A stretch of 64,000 nucleotides of DNA from assembly GCA_009746045.1 (NCBI GenBank), contig RPFO01000175.1, positions 2,913,634-2,977,633 of the forward strand, read 5' to 3'. The translations under genes were made by a program, and so were the position numbers. Source of the stretch: Mesostigma viride. Lineage: Eukaryota; Streptophyta; Mesostigmatophyceae; Mesostigmatales; Mesostigmataceae. The notes under the pieces are model-generated. The model was not told the DNA's origin, made no database searches, and saw nothing but the letters and a program-made list of their open reading frames with translations. How positions within the stretch are numbered: the stretch's first letter is position 1; each line of letters starts with the position of its first letter. Shown in pieces: positions 50,430 to 61,960 of the stretch.

Positions 50430-50814
50430 AGCGGTTTGGTAGTGCAGCGGCTGTGTGTGGTTCTACCAAACGACTTTGAGAAATATGTGCCTACTCCATG
50501 GCCCCACGTGAGCACGTGCAAAACTCAAGGTATTGAAGAGGCCGCTATATCAGCTCACATCAATCGGAGCACTACAGAACAGCATTGGGGCAACTACAGA
50601 ACAGCAACCCGCGACCTTCAACCATCTTTACGTCATCGCAGCTCCGTCCGGAGTCATGGTTCATGGCGGCAAAGACGGGGTTCGGTATAGGCGCAGCATC
50701 ACTAACATTCTGCAAGCGCTCCCGCTACTTGCCCCGATGGGGCCATGGAGTAGGCACATATTTCTGAAAGTCGTTTGGTAGAACCACACACAGCCGCTGC
50801 ACTACCAAACCGCT
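50430..50814. mobile_element. 385-bp fold-back MITE
   Basis: The ends (50430-50506 and about 50736-50814) are inverted repeats of about 75 bp with a single mismatch or so, starting AGCGGTTTGGTAGTG. No convincing target duplication flanks it. The interior encodes nothing recognisable. Confidence 0.8.
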
Positions 50815-52369
50815 TGAAGGCGGGTCAGAGCTAGTGATATACTATCTGAGCAAGTGACTTGACTAGTGCGAGACCCAAAGTGGAAATGCCGTGTCTATTC
50901 CGGCCTAACATGGCTGATGAAGGCGTTTATGGAATGGTGCGGCTAGGTGCAGGGTTGTGTTGCCTAACATTACTGCTGAAGGCGTTCATGGGTGCGGCTA
51001 GGTGCAAGGTCGCGTTGCCTAATCGCAACCTTTCTAAATTTTTCGCTCGTTGGACCAACGGTCTACCAGGTAACGGTTAAGAGAGGTAGGGCGCGAAGTT
51101 GAAAGTTTGGAACGGCACTGTCGTCATGCGGCTATTTCACGGCACCATAACGGCCTTTATTTCAGTTATGTTCAGTTCAGTTTATTCCCACGCCGGTTCC
51201 CTAGCCTTGCCCGTACCGGCTTCGGAATAAACGGATGCCGGAACCGTATCCTTGTTCCAATTTTTAACAGGCAGGTACTACTTATATCAAGCCCGAACTA
51301 AGAGCTCTTTTGTAGAATGTTCTCACTGCCTAATTGCTTTAGTGACTTTGCGTTAATAATTGTCGGCTGTCAGTCTGTCAGCCAACAATCAGAAATCGTT
51401 GTCGCACTTTATAACCTGCTCCAATGGTTGTCCGGCAAAGGCAGGACCAAGCGTTTTCTAGGGTCTGGCAGGACGGCGGTTTTTTAAATGCCTGTGGCTT
51501 TCATTGGTGAATACTAGTTACTGTACCTGTAAATTTATCGGCAGTTTGCGGCTCCGACCGTTCTAAAAGGCTTTGAGACAAGTAGTAACCAGTGGAAAGG
51601 TAAGATGTCATGACAATACGGAAGATCGCTTGGCTGGAATCACTCGAGACATTCCGCCTGCCGCTGGCTACGGATGTGACCTAGTCGCAATCTTTTTTTT
51701 TGCGCAAATTCAAAAAAACGCGTTTGACGTAGCCCTAGGAGAAATTGTCCTTTTGGTGTTAACTTTTAACACCACGAAACCGCCAAATAACACCAAATCC
51801 CCATAGATTCTCTCGGGTTTATTGTAATATCGTTTGTTACTACTAGAAACCCCACAATTCAGTCTCGTTGCGCTCGTTGCGCCGATTGGCCCATTTTTAA
51901 CACCAAATCCCTTAAGGATTTGAAACGAAATGATCGGAGGATGCACACTGAACAGAACTGAACACGCCTTGAACTGAACTGAACATCAAGATCTGCGAAG
52001 TCCCGCGCCTGCTAGAATGTACAGTGACCAGAAGTAGCAATAGCTTGTGCTGATCGACATGGCGGCAATTTTTCGCGGTGCTGATAGTCTGATCCGTTCC
52101 CGCCATTTCGCGATATTATCGGCAACTTTGTGGATACGTACGAACGTGTCACTGCGCTTTTGCATTTCGGAGCAAAATTTGCCGTGGTGTTATTTGTTGT
52201 CCGGCCTAGTGCAACTCTTACAATACATGGTTTTCAATGGTGTCAGGAGTCGGTTGACGTTCTTTTTGGCGTGGTGTTATTTCTGGGACAAGTCCGCGAT
52301 ACTGTACCTTAATCTGACAAATGACAGGTCGCAATGACGGTTGGCCTACAGATATTTGGCGTTTAGGTG
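50815..52369. other. CACTA-like element interior, no gene recognised
   Basis: Contains a GGTGTTAA/TTAACACC hairpin near 51757 and a block (51824-51912) repeated at 60314-60400. No coding motif. Confidence 0.5.
51824..51912 (+). repeat. Dispersed repeat, copy 1
   Basis: TTGTAATATCGTT, then ATTCAGTCTC, GCGCCGATTGG and CATTTTTAACACCA recur in the same order and orientation at 60314-60400. Nearby GAACTGAAC motifs also recur around both copies. Confidence 0.65.
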
Positions 52370-52442
52370 GGTATATATTGCGTCCGTTCTTCCCTTTTGG
52401 TGCCCTTCCACCACATTCTAACTTCTGCTGTTGTCAAGCAGA

Positions 52443-52805
52443 ATGCCGCGCATCACCATCGACCTCACGGTCTCTCCTGTGAAGCCACTTCCCGGCAGGC
52501 AGACGCAAAGCCGACAGCAAGCATCTCTAAGCGCCTCAGCTTCAAGCAGCGATGTAAGTCTTCTTGCCGCAGGGCTCGACGACAGGTGTGCTGCACCCAA
52601 GACTAGGAAGTCGGCACCTTCTGCCTCCACATGCCGCGTCGAGGAAGACACGCCTCCGGCCACTAGTGCACCGCTCAACGCTCAACGACAGGTGTGCTGC
52701 ACCCAAGAAGAAGTCGGCACCTTCTGCCTCCACAGGCCGCGTCGAGGAAGACACGCCCCCGGCCACTGCACAACAGCGCGTGTTTGCTCCAACGGCCGAC
52801 CGTAG
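52443..52805 (+). CDS. Unrecognised Ser/Ala/Pro-rich reading frame
   Basis: ATG at 52443 opens about 120 residues (MPRITIDLTVSPVKPLPG) with an imperfect internal duplication (DRCAAPK and following, DNA units at about 52581-52670 and 52686-52765). No known domain. A TATATATT lies about 70 bp upstream. It could be a captured host fragment or chance. Confidence 0.3.
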   Translation: MPRITIDLTVSPVKPLPGRQTQSRQQASLSASASSSDVSLLAAGLDDRCAAPKTRKSAPSASTCRVEEDTPPATSAPLNAQRQVCCTQEEVGTFCLHRPRRGRHAPGHCTTARVCSNGRP

Positions 52806-53154
52806 GAAGGCACCCCCCCGCACGGGTGCATGCACACCAGGGGAAGCCTTGCTGTGTGATCGGCTGCAGCCCCCCTGTTATCGCCCATGACCTGGCTCGA
52901 ATGGTGGGTTTCACAGGCTGTTGTCTTAACCTAGTTCTATCTTCATCGCCCGTTATATTTTATACTGTGAGTCAGTTGTCATTCCGGTTCCTATTTACAT
53001 ATAAAGCCGTCTTAGTTTCATGCGCTTAATTTTAAGGTCTGGCGTAATGCAGCATATTGTTTACATTTTGCTCTTTATTCGTATGTGTCCTACCTAGATC
53101 TATTATCTTATATTATCTATATTGTGTGCCCTGCAATGCATCGTGATGTCATAT

Positions 53155-53568
53155 GCATGCAGAAGCGGTCTGGCATACGTGAGGACGACCCCAAGGTCTG
53201 GAGGCTGCGCGAGATTGAGGGGGTGCCTCTGAAATGCGGTGAAGGGGCACTAGATCAAGGAAGGGCATCGTCTACCGGTGCTCGCATCAGCATGTCCGCA
53301 AGCACGTTTACCCGTCCATTGAGGTGGATGTCACTGATGAGCACGGTGTGCAGCGCCGACAGCTTGTCTTTTTCTGCCCCGCCTGCGTGAAGAAGCCGCA
53401 TGAGTCACTCAGCGGCAACATTGACGTGCACAACCCGCCCAGGTTGTGGGACTCCCCCGTCACGTTGTCCCTGACGGAGGAGCGATATTTTGATGCAATT
53501 GGGTTCCCAGTTACTCCTGTCCTGAACTTCGCCTGGAGTTTACCAAGTCCACATCCAGCTGTGCCATA
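53155..53568 (+). pseudogene. Unrecognised coding remnant with Cys-pair motif
   Basis: MQKRSGIREDDPKVWRLREI is followed, after a frameshift near 53265, by VEVDVTDEHGVQRRQLVFFC and PACVKKPHESLSGNID. The Cys pair (FCPAC) hints at a zinc-binding strand. Codon-like periodicity is visible, but I do not recognise the family. It may be a gene fragment carried by the CACTA-like element. Confidence 0.4.
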
Positions 53569-54447
53569 GCAGAGCTCTAGCTTTTCTTAATTAATGGTGT
53601 TAGCTTGGGCCAATGAATGAAGGGACATTGAGCAAATTGTGAATCACGGGGAAAATTCTGGCCAGAATACCATGGCACTCATTTGTGCTTGATCCATATA
53701 GGTGTAGCTAGACTTTGTGAGGACCAAGAGTTACTAATGTCATGGCCATGTTGTGTTTTGGAAAAAAGCAGGCAAGGGAGGGTTTGCCTCGACGTATGCC
53801 TTCACAATTTGTTGTGTACCCCATGGCCAAACGACTTTAATGATCTTATTAAGAGAGAAACTATGCGTATACATAGTATGTTGCTTTATACGTCTTGCCA
53901 TCGTTTTTAGATAAGAGCTTTTTTATGTTTGTTTTGTTCGTGATGACTGGTGTTTAGTGTACAACATTTATCAATATCGCGCTCCAATTGCATGAACCGT
54001 TATTTGATTTTCCATGTTACCTCCTTGACAATGTACGGATTTCACTAAAATACAAATTTAATTAATTAGTCTCGTGTCCCCGTTAGTTGGGGGACCACGG
54101 AGCATTGAATTCCCAATTTAAGATACAGTGCAAGTTTCCCCAAGATGGACGTCAACACGTATAAATGTATGATGTCCACTGCAAATCCAAAATATGGGCC
54201 TCAAGTTAGTCCTCGAGCTAATCTTGCGCATGCACGCAAACGATGCCTACCATTCTTTTTATATTTCCTAGGACCCACAGTTACGGGGTCGTATAGTCTT
54301 TGACAACGTCTGCCAAACGCTGCTTATCCTGCTGATCCGATCCCATTATCTGAGTAAGAGGGGTTGAGCGGATGACGCCAATTAACAGCGTCTTTGCTCT
54401 GCATGTCAGCTAAAATTATGGCGTGGTATAATATGGTATATGTCCAA

Positions 54448-55097
54448 TATTGGCCACCGCGTCGCCAAACCAGGGCTATAAATTAATGTCATATGTCACC
54501 AGCACCATTAAGCAGCGGCGCCTGCAGCTCGTAGGGCACCTAGCTCGCACCAACCAGGTAGACACCTCACGTGGCCCCCCCCGCGGGACTGCGACCAGCT
54601 CAGCCTGGCCGGCACCTCCTGACGTGGGCCGGGCCCCGTGATGTTAGACACCGCAAGGCCCGCACCTTCAACAAACAGCTACTAGTAGAGGACATGCATG
54701 GGGGGCCTAGGCCTCTCCGTGATTTGGAAGAAGCTGATGGACAAGGCCAAGTGGGCCCAGGTCATAGAGGGCAACGAGCCCCCCCCCGTGGGGAAGCGCC
54801 CGCGTGTGCAAACCCGCGGGAGGCACGCCAGACAGCTCCCCTAGGGTAGCGTGATGTTGTTTAGATAGATGTTGTAGGTAGCTGATGTAGATAGATTAGA
54901 CCGGTAGGACTGTTTGCACCCATCCATCCATCCATCGGGGTTAATGCTCCGTGACTCCCCAACGGGAGCACGAGTCTAATTAATTAATTAATTCATTCAT
55001 TAATTAATGAATGAATGAATGAATTAATTAATTAATTAATTAATTAATTAATTAATTAATTAATTAATTAATTAATTAATTAATTAATTAATTAACT
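54448..55097 (+). mobile_element. 5'-truncated LINE end with (TTAA)n tail
   Basis: The coding remnant contains KQRRLQLVGHLARTNQVDT, parallel to RRIAFVGHLARTSQVDT of the LINE at 57000. A 3' UTR with CCATCCATCCATCC, the terminal hairpin (GTGACTCCC, CAAC, GGGAGCAC at 54951-54971) and a tail of (TAAT)n, (TGAA)n and (TTAA)n up to 55097 follow. Confidence 0.8.
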
Positions 55098-55560
55098 GCT
55101 TGATTGCTTAATAAGGAACACGTCGCGTTGGGGAGCCACGGTCCCACGGAGCAATCGAATGAAGATGCCTATACGGTTGGATCAATGGATACTCGTGTAG
55201 GATAATGGATACTCGACTCCTCCCATGCATTGGGGAGGAGACGGCAACAACGTAGAGCCAGTGATCGAGTGAGTGGGTGGGCAGGCGAATCCATGACGAC
55301 GTACGATTGCAAATGATTGAGGATTCAGGGCTTCTAGGACTATCTGTACTCCGTGCCCTCATGATAGACAAGGAGAAATGGGCCGCAATCTGCGATAAGT
55401 GTACCTTCCTTCATCAGGGGCATTAATTAACTAACTGATTAAGAACATAACTCCGTTGGGAGTACATGTAGCACATATCCCTGAGAAGGGGCGTATGGCT
55501 TTTCATACATTCTGGGCTACTTCCTGCAAGGCTAGGGTGTAAACTACACCTGCTCTACTA
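55098..55560 (-). mobile_element. Two further LINE 3' ends in minus orientation
   Basis: Hairpin-like 3' ends read on the minus strand at about 55115-55155 and 55445-55470 (CTCC, CAAC, GGAG). Each is followed by TTAATTAA-like tails. No coding homology was recognised in the bodies. Confidence 0.5.
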
Positions 55561-55561
55561 G

Positions 55562-57348
55562 GTGCACCAAGGGCACCTGCACCACCGGATGATCGATGTC
55601 TCAGAGCTCAAAATTAAGGCCTGGCATGGGGGTGGGCTGGACCCACACCTGGGTGAGTCTCAGATGGGTTTCCGTCGTGGTCGTAACACTGTCATGGCTG
55701 TATTTGTCGCGCGCCGGTTGATGGAGGAGGTGCGTCGCCTTCCCCCTGACAGTTTGCCGCTGGTCTTCATTTTTGTTGACTATATCAAGGCCTTTGACAC
55801 GGTTCTCTGGGAGGCTCTTTGGGCCATCCTAGCTCTGGATCGGGTACCACCTGCGTTTATTGCTGCCATTCGCCGACTGTATGAGGGCTCACAGGCAGTA
55901 GTGCGGACTGCGGAAGGCACCACCCCACCATTCCCCCTTCACCACGCGGGGTGTGGCAAGGTTGTGTCCTGTCCCCATCCCTGTTCATTATTGTCGTGGA
56001 TCACGTCATGCGCCGGGCACGTGCGCGCTTTACTGCTCTTAAGGGGTTCGAGCCAGGCTTGGACATCCTTAACGAGAAAGAGCACGGCGGGGTTAAACCT
56101 GGTTACCGCCTGGCCGACCTGATTTATGCGGATGACACCACCCTCATCGCGAGCCCCGAGCACATTCAGACCTGTGCCAACAAAAACCTAGTCACGTGCC
56201 GCCAACGCACGGTACACAACCAGCCATAGCCTTAGCCTAGTCCTAGTACAGCCATGCTACGCCCTGGCTATGTTCAGATTACTTGCCCACGCTCCTTGCT
56301 ATGATATGCTCACATGGGTCTTATTGCACCCACAGTTTGCCGGATCGTTAGCCTGTCCTTTTAGCTAGCCGCGCCCGATTGCAGCTGTGGCATGCCTTTG
56401 GCATGAAGGAGACTGGGGGTCTCTGCCCTTTCTCCTGTAGTGCACACACAGGGATTAAAAGCACTTCGGTGCTCCGTGACTCCCCAACGGGAGCACGAGT
56501 TTAATTAATTAATTAATTAATTCAGACCTGGCTGGACTGTCTGGGCCTGGAGGCGCGGGCTGTGGGGTTGGAGATTAGTGTCAAAACTGAGGCGATGGTG
56601 ATTGGGGCCTTCAGTACACCACCGCTGCCGCGCCTGCTCGACGGGACGGAGGTCCCATTCCGCGATCGCTTCAAACTGTTGGGGAGTTGGCTTCCTGACA
56701 CTGCAGACGATGTGGACACCCGCATCGGCCTGGCCTGGGCCAGGCTCCGTTCGCTCAACACCTACTGGCGCTCGAAGGGCCTGGGCGAGCACCGCAAGCG
56801 CATGCTCTTCAAGGTCCTCGTCCTCACGGTGCTAGCTCGCGTATGGCGCCGAGGCGTGGACCATCACACCCAAACTGGCAGCTAGGCTCAACGGCACGGT
56901 TTACAGGATGCTCCGACAGGTCCTTAATGTAGGGTTTTCTGAGCGCCCGTCATCAGAGTCTTTGTATCATGGTATGCCTCGTATTTCGGACGAGATTAGG
57001 CAGCGTAGGATAGCATTTGTAGGACACCTTGCTCGCACCAGCCAGGTCGACACCGCCCTTGGTCTGGCCGGCCCCCAGCGGCTTGGCCAGCCAGGGCGAC
57101 ACATTCTGACCTGGCCTGGCCCCAAGGGCATTCCCAAAAGGGTAGGGAAACCTGTCACGAACTACATCCAGATGTTGCTGGACAACCTAGTGGTCCCAGC
57201 CCAGTTTGAACACCGTATCCACTCTCTCTCCCGTCTTTGGACTGTCGTGCAGGACAAGACGCGGTGGCAGAAGATTGTCAAGGCTCACACGCCCTACCCT
57301 GTGGGCAAGCCCCCTCCCCCCAAGAGGAGGAGGCATTTTGATGAGTAG
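55562..57348 (+). pseudogene. LINE1 reverse transcriptase and C-terminal region
   Basis: RT blocks in order: SQMGFRRGRNT, FIFVDYIKAFDTV, then in another frame WQGCVLSPSLFIIVVD and the catalytic LIYADDTTLIA (about 56110-56150). After the LINE2 insertion come FKLLGSWLPD and TRIGLAWARL, then, following a frameshift near 56885, SDEIRQRRIAFVGHLAR and the basic C-terminus KPPPPKRRRHFDE. This layout is common in LINEs with the RT zinc-binding-like tail. At least two frameshifts and the insertion disable it. The exact clade is uncertain. Confidence 0.85.
56174..56519 (+). mobile_element. 5'-truncated LINE2 3' UTR copy
   Basis: Reverse complement of about 30526-30860. The duplication ATTCAGACCTG occurs at about 56163-56173 and again at about 56520. 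It ends with hairpin GTGACTCCC, CAAC, GGGAGCAC and a (TTAA)n tail. It is inserted in LINE1 just after the YADD region. Confidence 0.88.
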
Positions 57349-57497
57349 TGTAGTTAGGATTTTCTAGACTAGATAGCTTAGAGTTAGGTTAGTTCGATTA
57401 CGCGGCTTCCTCCACTCCACCCATCCATCATGGAATATGTGCTACATGATCTCCCAACGGAGGCATGTTATCATTTAATTTAATTTAATTTAATGGG

Positions 57498-57681
57498 GGT
57501 GGGCCCAAGCGGAAGGGGCGCTTTGCTGAGTAGAATAGGTAGGGTTTTCTAGATTAGATTAGCTCAGAGTTAGATTAGTTTGGTTTCGCGGCTTTGTCCC
57601 CCCTCCATCCATCCACAGGCATATGTGCTACATGATCTCCCAACGGAGTCATGTTATGATTTAATTTAATTTAATTTTAAT
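57498..57681 (+). mobile_element. Second LINE1 3' end in tandem
   Basis: It repeats the LINE1 terminus: GGCGCTTTGCTGAGTAG, the TTTTCTAGATTAGATTAG segment, the hairpin (57630-57654) and the (TTTAA)n tail. It begins in the tail of the previous copy, so the (TTTAA)n tail was probably used as a target. Confidence 0.78.
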
Positions 57682-57962
57682 GGGGGGCATGCTCCTGTTT
57701 AATACCCACGAGCCCCGCGGCCCATTGCTAGAATGCAGGGTAGAAGTTCGCAGGTGGAGGCTATTGCCCCTGAGGATATCCGCTACACTACCGCCTCGTC
57801 TGCAATTACAGTACAGGACAGCTGAGATGAGGATTTTATCCCCCTCAACTGGCTATATACTCTGATCTGAAGTGGCTATATACGGTTCCAAGGGCATGAT
57901 GCATTGAATGAAAGAGTGCGTGAGTGCGTGCGTGAGTGCGTGCGTGTGTGCGTGCGTACGTG

Positions 57963-58650
57963 AGGGAGGGAGGAGGGAAGGAGGGAGGGAGGGAGGGAGG
58001 GAGGGAGGGAGGGAGGGAGGGAGGGAGGGAGGGAGGGAGGGAGGGAGGAGGGAGGAGGAGGGAGGGAGGGAGGAGGGAGGGAGGGAGGGAGGGAGGGAGG
58101 GAGGAGGGAGGGAGGGAGGGAGGGAGGGAGGAGGGAGGGAGGGAGGGAGGGAGGGAGGAGGGAGGGAGGGAGGGAGGGAGGGAGGAGGGAGGGAGGGAGG
58201 AGGGAGGGAGGAGGGAGGGAGGGAGGGAGGGAGGGAGGGAGGGAGGGAGGGAGGGAGGGAGGGAGGGAGGGAGGGAGGAGGGAGGGAGGGAGGGAGGGAG
58301 GGAGGGAGGGAGGGAGGGAGGGAGGGAGGGAGGGAGGGAGGGAGGGAGGAGGGAGGGAGGAGGAGGGAGGGAGGGAGGGAGGGAGGGAGGAGGAGGAGGG
58401 AGGGAGGGAGGGAGGGAGGGAGGAGGGAGGGAGGAGGGAGGGAGGGAGGGAGGGAGGGAGGGAGGGAGGGAGGGAGGGAGGAGGGAGGGAGGGAGGGAGG
58501 GAGGGAGGAGGGAGGGAGGGAGGAGGGAGGAGGAGGGAGGGAGGGAGGGAGGGAGGGAGGGAGGGAGGGAGGGAGGGAGGGAGGAGGGAGGGAGGGAGGG
58601 AGGGAGGGAGGGAGGGAGGGAGGGAGGGAGGGAGGGAGGGAGGGAGGGAG
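57963..58650 (+). repeat. (GGGA)n polypurine satellite, about 690 bp
   Basis: Almost pure GGGA units with scattered GGA triplets, all purine on the plus strand. The Gly/Arg/Glu or Ser/Leu/Pro frames are artefacts. It could form triplex or quadruplex structures. Confidence 0.97.
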
Positions 58651-58849
58651 TGCAAACGGCCGGGGAAATACGCTTTGGATTTTGAGCTCCGAAAATCGTG
58701 ATGATCAATCTGCAGAGGACTTTTACCGGGCATTTTCGGCATCAGTAGGTTAATGCATTAAAGGAGGTACAGTGTCTCTACCTTTGTCATGTTTCTAAGT
58801 ACTATCATGGCAATGGTAATCCTCCCACCCACACTATTCACCAAGCACA

Positions 58850-59110
58850 CGTTCAGCCCACTGACCAAGCACATGTTCCACCCACTGACCAAGCACACGT
58901 TCCACCCACTGACCACACACGGGTTCCACCCACTGACCAAGCACACGTTCCACCCACTGACCACACACGGGTTCCGCCTACTGACCAAACACACATTCCA
59001 CCCACTGCATGACCAAACACGGGTTCCCTATACTGACCAAAACCACACGTTCAACTCACTGCATGACCAAGCACAGGCTTTACCCACTGACCACGCACGG
59101 GTGCACCATA
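58850..59110 (+). repeat. 24-bp minisatellite, about 11 diverged copies
   Basis: Unit similar to CTGACCAAGCACACGTTCCA followed by CCCA, with variants carrying ACACACGGGTTCC. The open frame across it is a consequence of the unit being a multiple of three. Confidence 0.85.
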
Positions 59111-61370
59111 CTAAACAAAGCACTCCGGGTAAGTACCATCATCCACGGGTTATCCAGGTGCTGCCAAGTTGCCCTAGCCCCTACACTGCACTCACCCACC
59201 GAACCAAACAGCCAAGCAAACAACCCAACCACCAATTGAAAGCAAACGGCATGTCTCTTCACCCTAATAATATAGTATGTACAGTCATTCATGCCTTCAG
59301 TTGGGTTGGCTTAAGTTGTGTTCACGACTTAAGTTGGGTCGCATGATTAATTAAACTCGTGCTCCCGTTGGGTCGCATCAGATTTCGGTATTCAAGTTCA
59401 AAGTAGTTCAGAACAGTATGTTTGAGTATCTTTAGTTCAAATTAGTACAATTAAGTAGAGTCATTCATGTGTTAAGTTGGGTCGACCCCACAAAAACCTT
59501 GAACACAACGAAAGACGTGAATGACGGAATAACTGTACCAGTAGGGGCTTGGCCCCTACCGGGTCTACTTGTTATCATGGATAAAACACACAAATCATTT
59601 TGACAATGGAGCTTGTAAATTAGTAACAACATGTAATGGGTGAGACCACGTACGTGGTGGACATTGATGTTAACGCGGTACACCAGGGCTGCAGCTCTCG
59701 ATTGCCGCCCCATGAGCCATCCTTGCGCATCCGTGACAAATAATCTAGAAAGGAGACCTCTTCCTTTTCATTAAAAGAAGCGAAGAAGGGTGCGTGTGCC
59801 TGCAGAAACGTGGCAATATATGTATGGTACAGCACCCCATAGTCCAGCAGTTATGATTAAGAGTGGGCGTACTAGGAATGAGTTGACGGCAGTGCAGGTG
59901 GCAAACCGGTGTATAATGACGTGTGTACGTGGGCGCACAAAACATGCTGTGATCGACAGGCCAATGGAAAGGACATGTGAAATGCAGGCAAGCAAACATG
60001 GTACTAAACACGTAAAGAACAACGACATAGGCATCTCCACATTACCTGCATATAGTCCACGACTTCCTGTCGGCATGGGTGTGTCCCCGTGATGTTTCTT
60101 GTGCGCTGATGAGTTATAGCCATCTATCTGTCGACTCCGCGAGTCACACCGGAACGGTCAGCGCGCCGCGGAATTGCGCGGGAAACGGCTCTGTTTACCG
60201 TCAACGCGGTTTCACTGAACACCGGTACTACGCTAACCTTGTTCAGCCTGAACAGACGGCTGAGCGAAGCCATTTCGTTCAGTAAAGTTCAGAAATCCTG
60301 GTATGGACTCATTTTGTAATATCGTTGGCTAATACTCGAAATCCTCGAATTCAGTCTCTTCGCGCCGATTGGTCCATTTTTAACACCATTTTAACACCAA
60401 AACCCTTAACACCAAAAAGACACCACGTCCGTAGCCCTAGCCGTTGTTCGCAGTCAAGTCAGTGCTGGGGCTAGCGGGCAGTGAGGGCACATACACGCTA
60501 GCTCGAGCGATGGGGCAACCGATTTCCATACGTACACCAATGAATGCAACCACCGAATAACAAGCGCTGCAGGTGTGGCAGCAGGGGTGGCAGCGAGAAC
60601 CGCACTAGAAGCGGTTCTAGTAGCGACGACATGTGAGTGACATAAGTAACGGAGAATAAACAGAGCAAGATTCTGGAGCTATCCAAAACCTACAAGGCCG
60701 TCATGGACAGGCTGTGATCGAAGAGGAATGGAGCCGGGAAAATGAGCAACTGCGTAGCTGAGCAAGGATACTTATGAGAATTGCTTGGCAGGTTGCATTG
60801 GAAGGCCCATAGACCGCAAAAGCGGCATTCTGAGCAAAAGCTGGTTTCTTAGTATAGCATGAACTCTGAATACTTGATTTTTTGTCCTCTTACATGCCTG
60901 GTCAAGTTCATGAAGATGACCATCATGAAGTACCGTCCTTGGGCATTTTTGTGCGTACATGCCCGTTTGTTGTCAAAGCACGTCCATGCAGACCTGAATC
61001 CCATGCAAGCCCCAAGCGTCAATTGCGACTATCTTTGCAAAGGAAAAGCATCTAGACGTGTTCTGATGAAGCCAGTAAGGTCAAATGTTTCATGGTGCTT
61101 CCTCATAAGCCACATAGTAGATTAGATACTAACTTGGTTGGTCCATGCGTGAGTATGTGCATGTTGTCATCAGTTTGCTACCTACTTTTTAATTACCTTG
61201 CCTACTTACTAGCTTTGTTATTGAAGGCATTTTCCTAATTTTGCACTGGAATTCATTCCTTACATCACTACTATTCTTTCTCCCCTTTGCAATCGCAACA
61301 GGAGGGACGGAATGTTATCTTCTCCGCGGTCATGAGGTTGTCCCTTCTGCGTGGTAAGTGTCATAAAGTT
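59111..61370. other. CACTA-like element interior, no gene recognised
   Basis: A broken LINE hairpin end (ACTCGTGCTCCCGTTGGG) lies at about 59355-59372 and a dispersed repeat at 60314-60400. No coding motif. Confidence 0.5.
60314..60400 (+). repeat. Dispersed repeat, copy 2
   Basis: Same block as 51824-51912, diverged. Confidence 0.65.
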
Positions 61371-61374
61371 GATT

Positions 61375-61960
61375 AGTCCCTTGGTCCCTCACTTGCTCCT
61401 TGCTTCCTTGCATGCTTGCTTGCTGAGTTCGATAAACCCCTTGCTTCCTTGCATGCTTGTTTCCGTCTTTGCGTGCTTGCTTGCTTCTTTGCGTGGTTGC
61501 TTTCTTCCTTGATTAGGCCCTTGCTTGGTTGTTTAGCCGCTTGCTGAATTTGATTAGTTCCTTGCTTTATTCCCTTGCTTCCTTGCATGCGTGCTTCCTG
61601 AATGTAATTAGTCCCTTGCTTCCTTTCTTAGTCCCATGCTTCCTTTGTAAGCCACTCTTCCTCGCATGCTTGCTGAATTTAATTAATGCCTTGCTTCCTT
61701 TGATATGACCTTGCCTACTTGGTTAGGCCGTTCCTTCCCTGCATGCTTGACCACTTGCTGAATGGAATCAGTCCCCTGATTCCTTTGTTAGGCCCTTGCT
61801 TCCTTTGTTAGCCCCTCTTCCTTGCATGCTTGCAATTGCTTGCTTGCGGCTGAATCTAATCAGTCCCTTGCTTCCTTTGTTAGGCCCTTGCTTCCTTATT
61901 TAGCCACTCTCGTCCTTGCGCGCATGTACGCTTGCTTGCTGAATTCAATTAGTCCCTTGC
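61375..61960 (+). repeat. Degenerate minisatellite, unit about 40 bp
   Basis: Recurrent CCCTTGCTTCCTT, GCATGCTTGCTTGC and TGAATTTAATTAGT segments, about a dozen irregular copies. Confidence 0.7.

Larger units (their letters stand above)
55562..57497 (+). mobile_element. LINE1 non-LTR retrotransposon, 5'-truncated, interrupted
   Basis: It includes RT and C-terminal coding remnants (55562-57348), a 150-bp 3' UTR, a terminal hairpin (ACATGATCTCC, CAAC, GGAGGCATGT at 57444-57468) and a (TTTAA)n tail to about 57497. LINE2 sequence is inserted at 56174-56519. The 3' part matches the copy at 15534-23575. Confidence 0.85.

Noticed and set aside
57845-58753. Ser/Leu/Pro and Gly/Arg/Glu frames of about 280 residues
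   Set aside because: Artefacts of the (GGGA)n tract, which has no stop codons in several frames.
58789-59346. 185-residue repetitive protein (KHTFHPLT units) or CRISPR-like array
   Set aside because: Head-to-tail 24-bp minisatellite; there are no spacers and no cas genes, and repeat units diverge freely.
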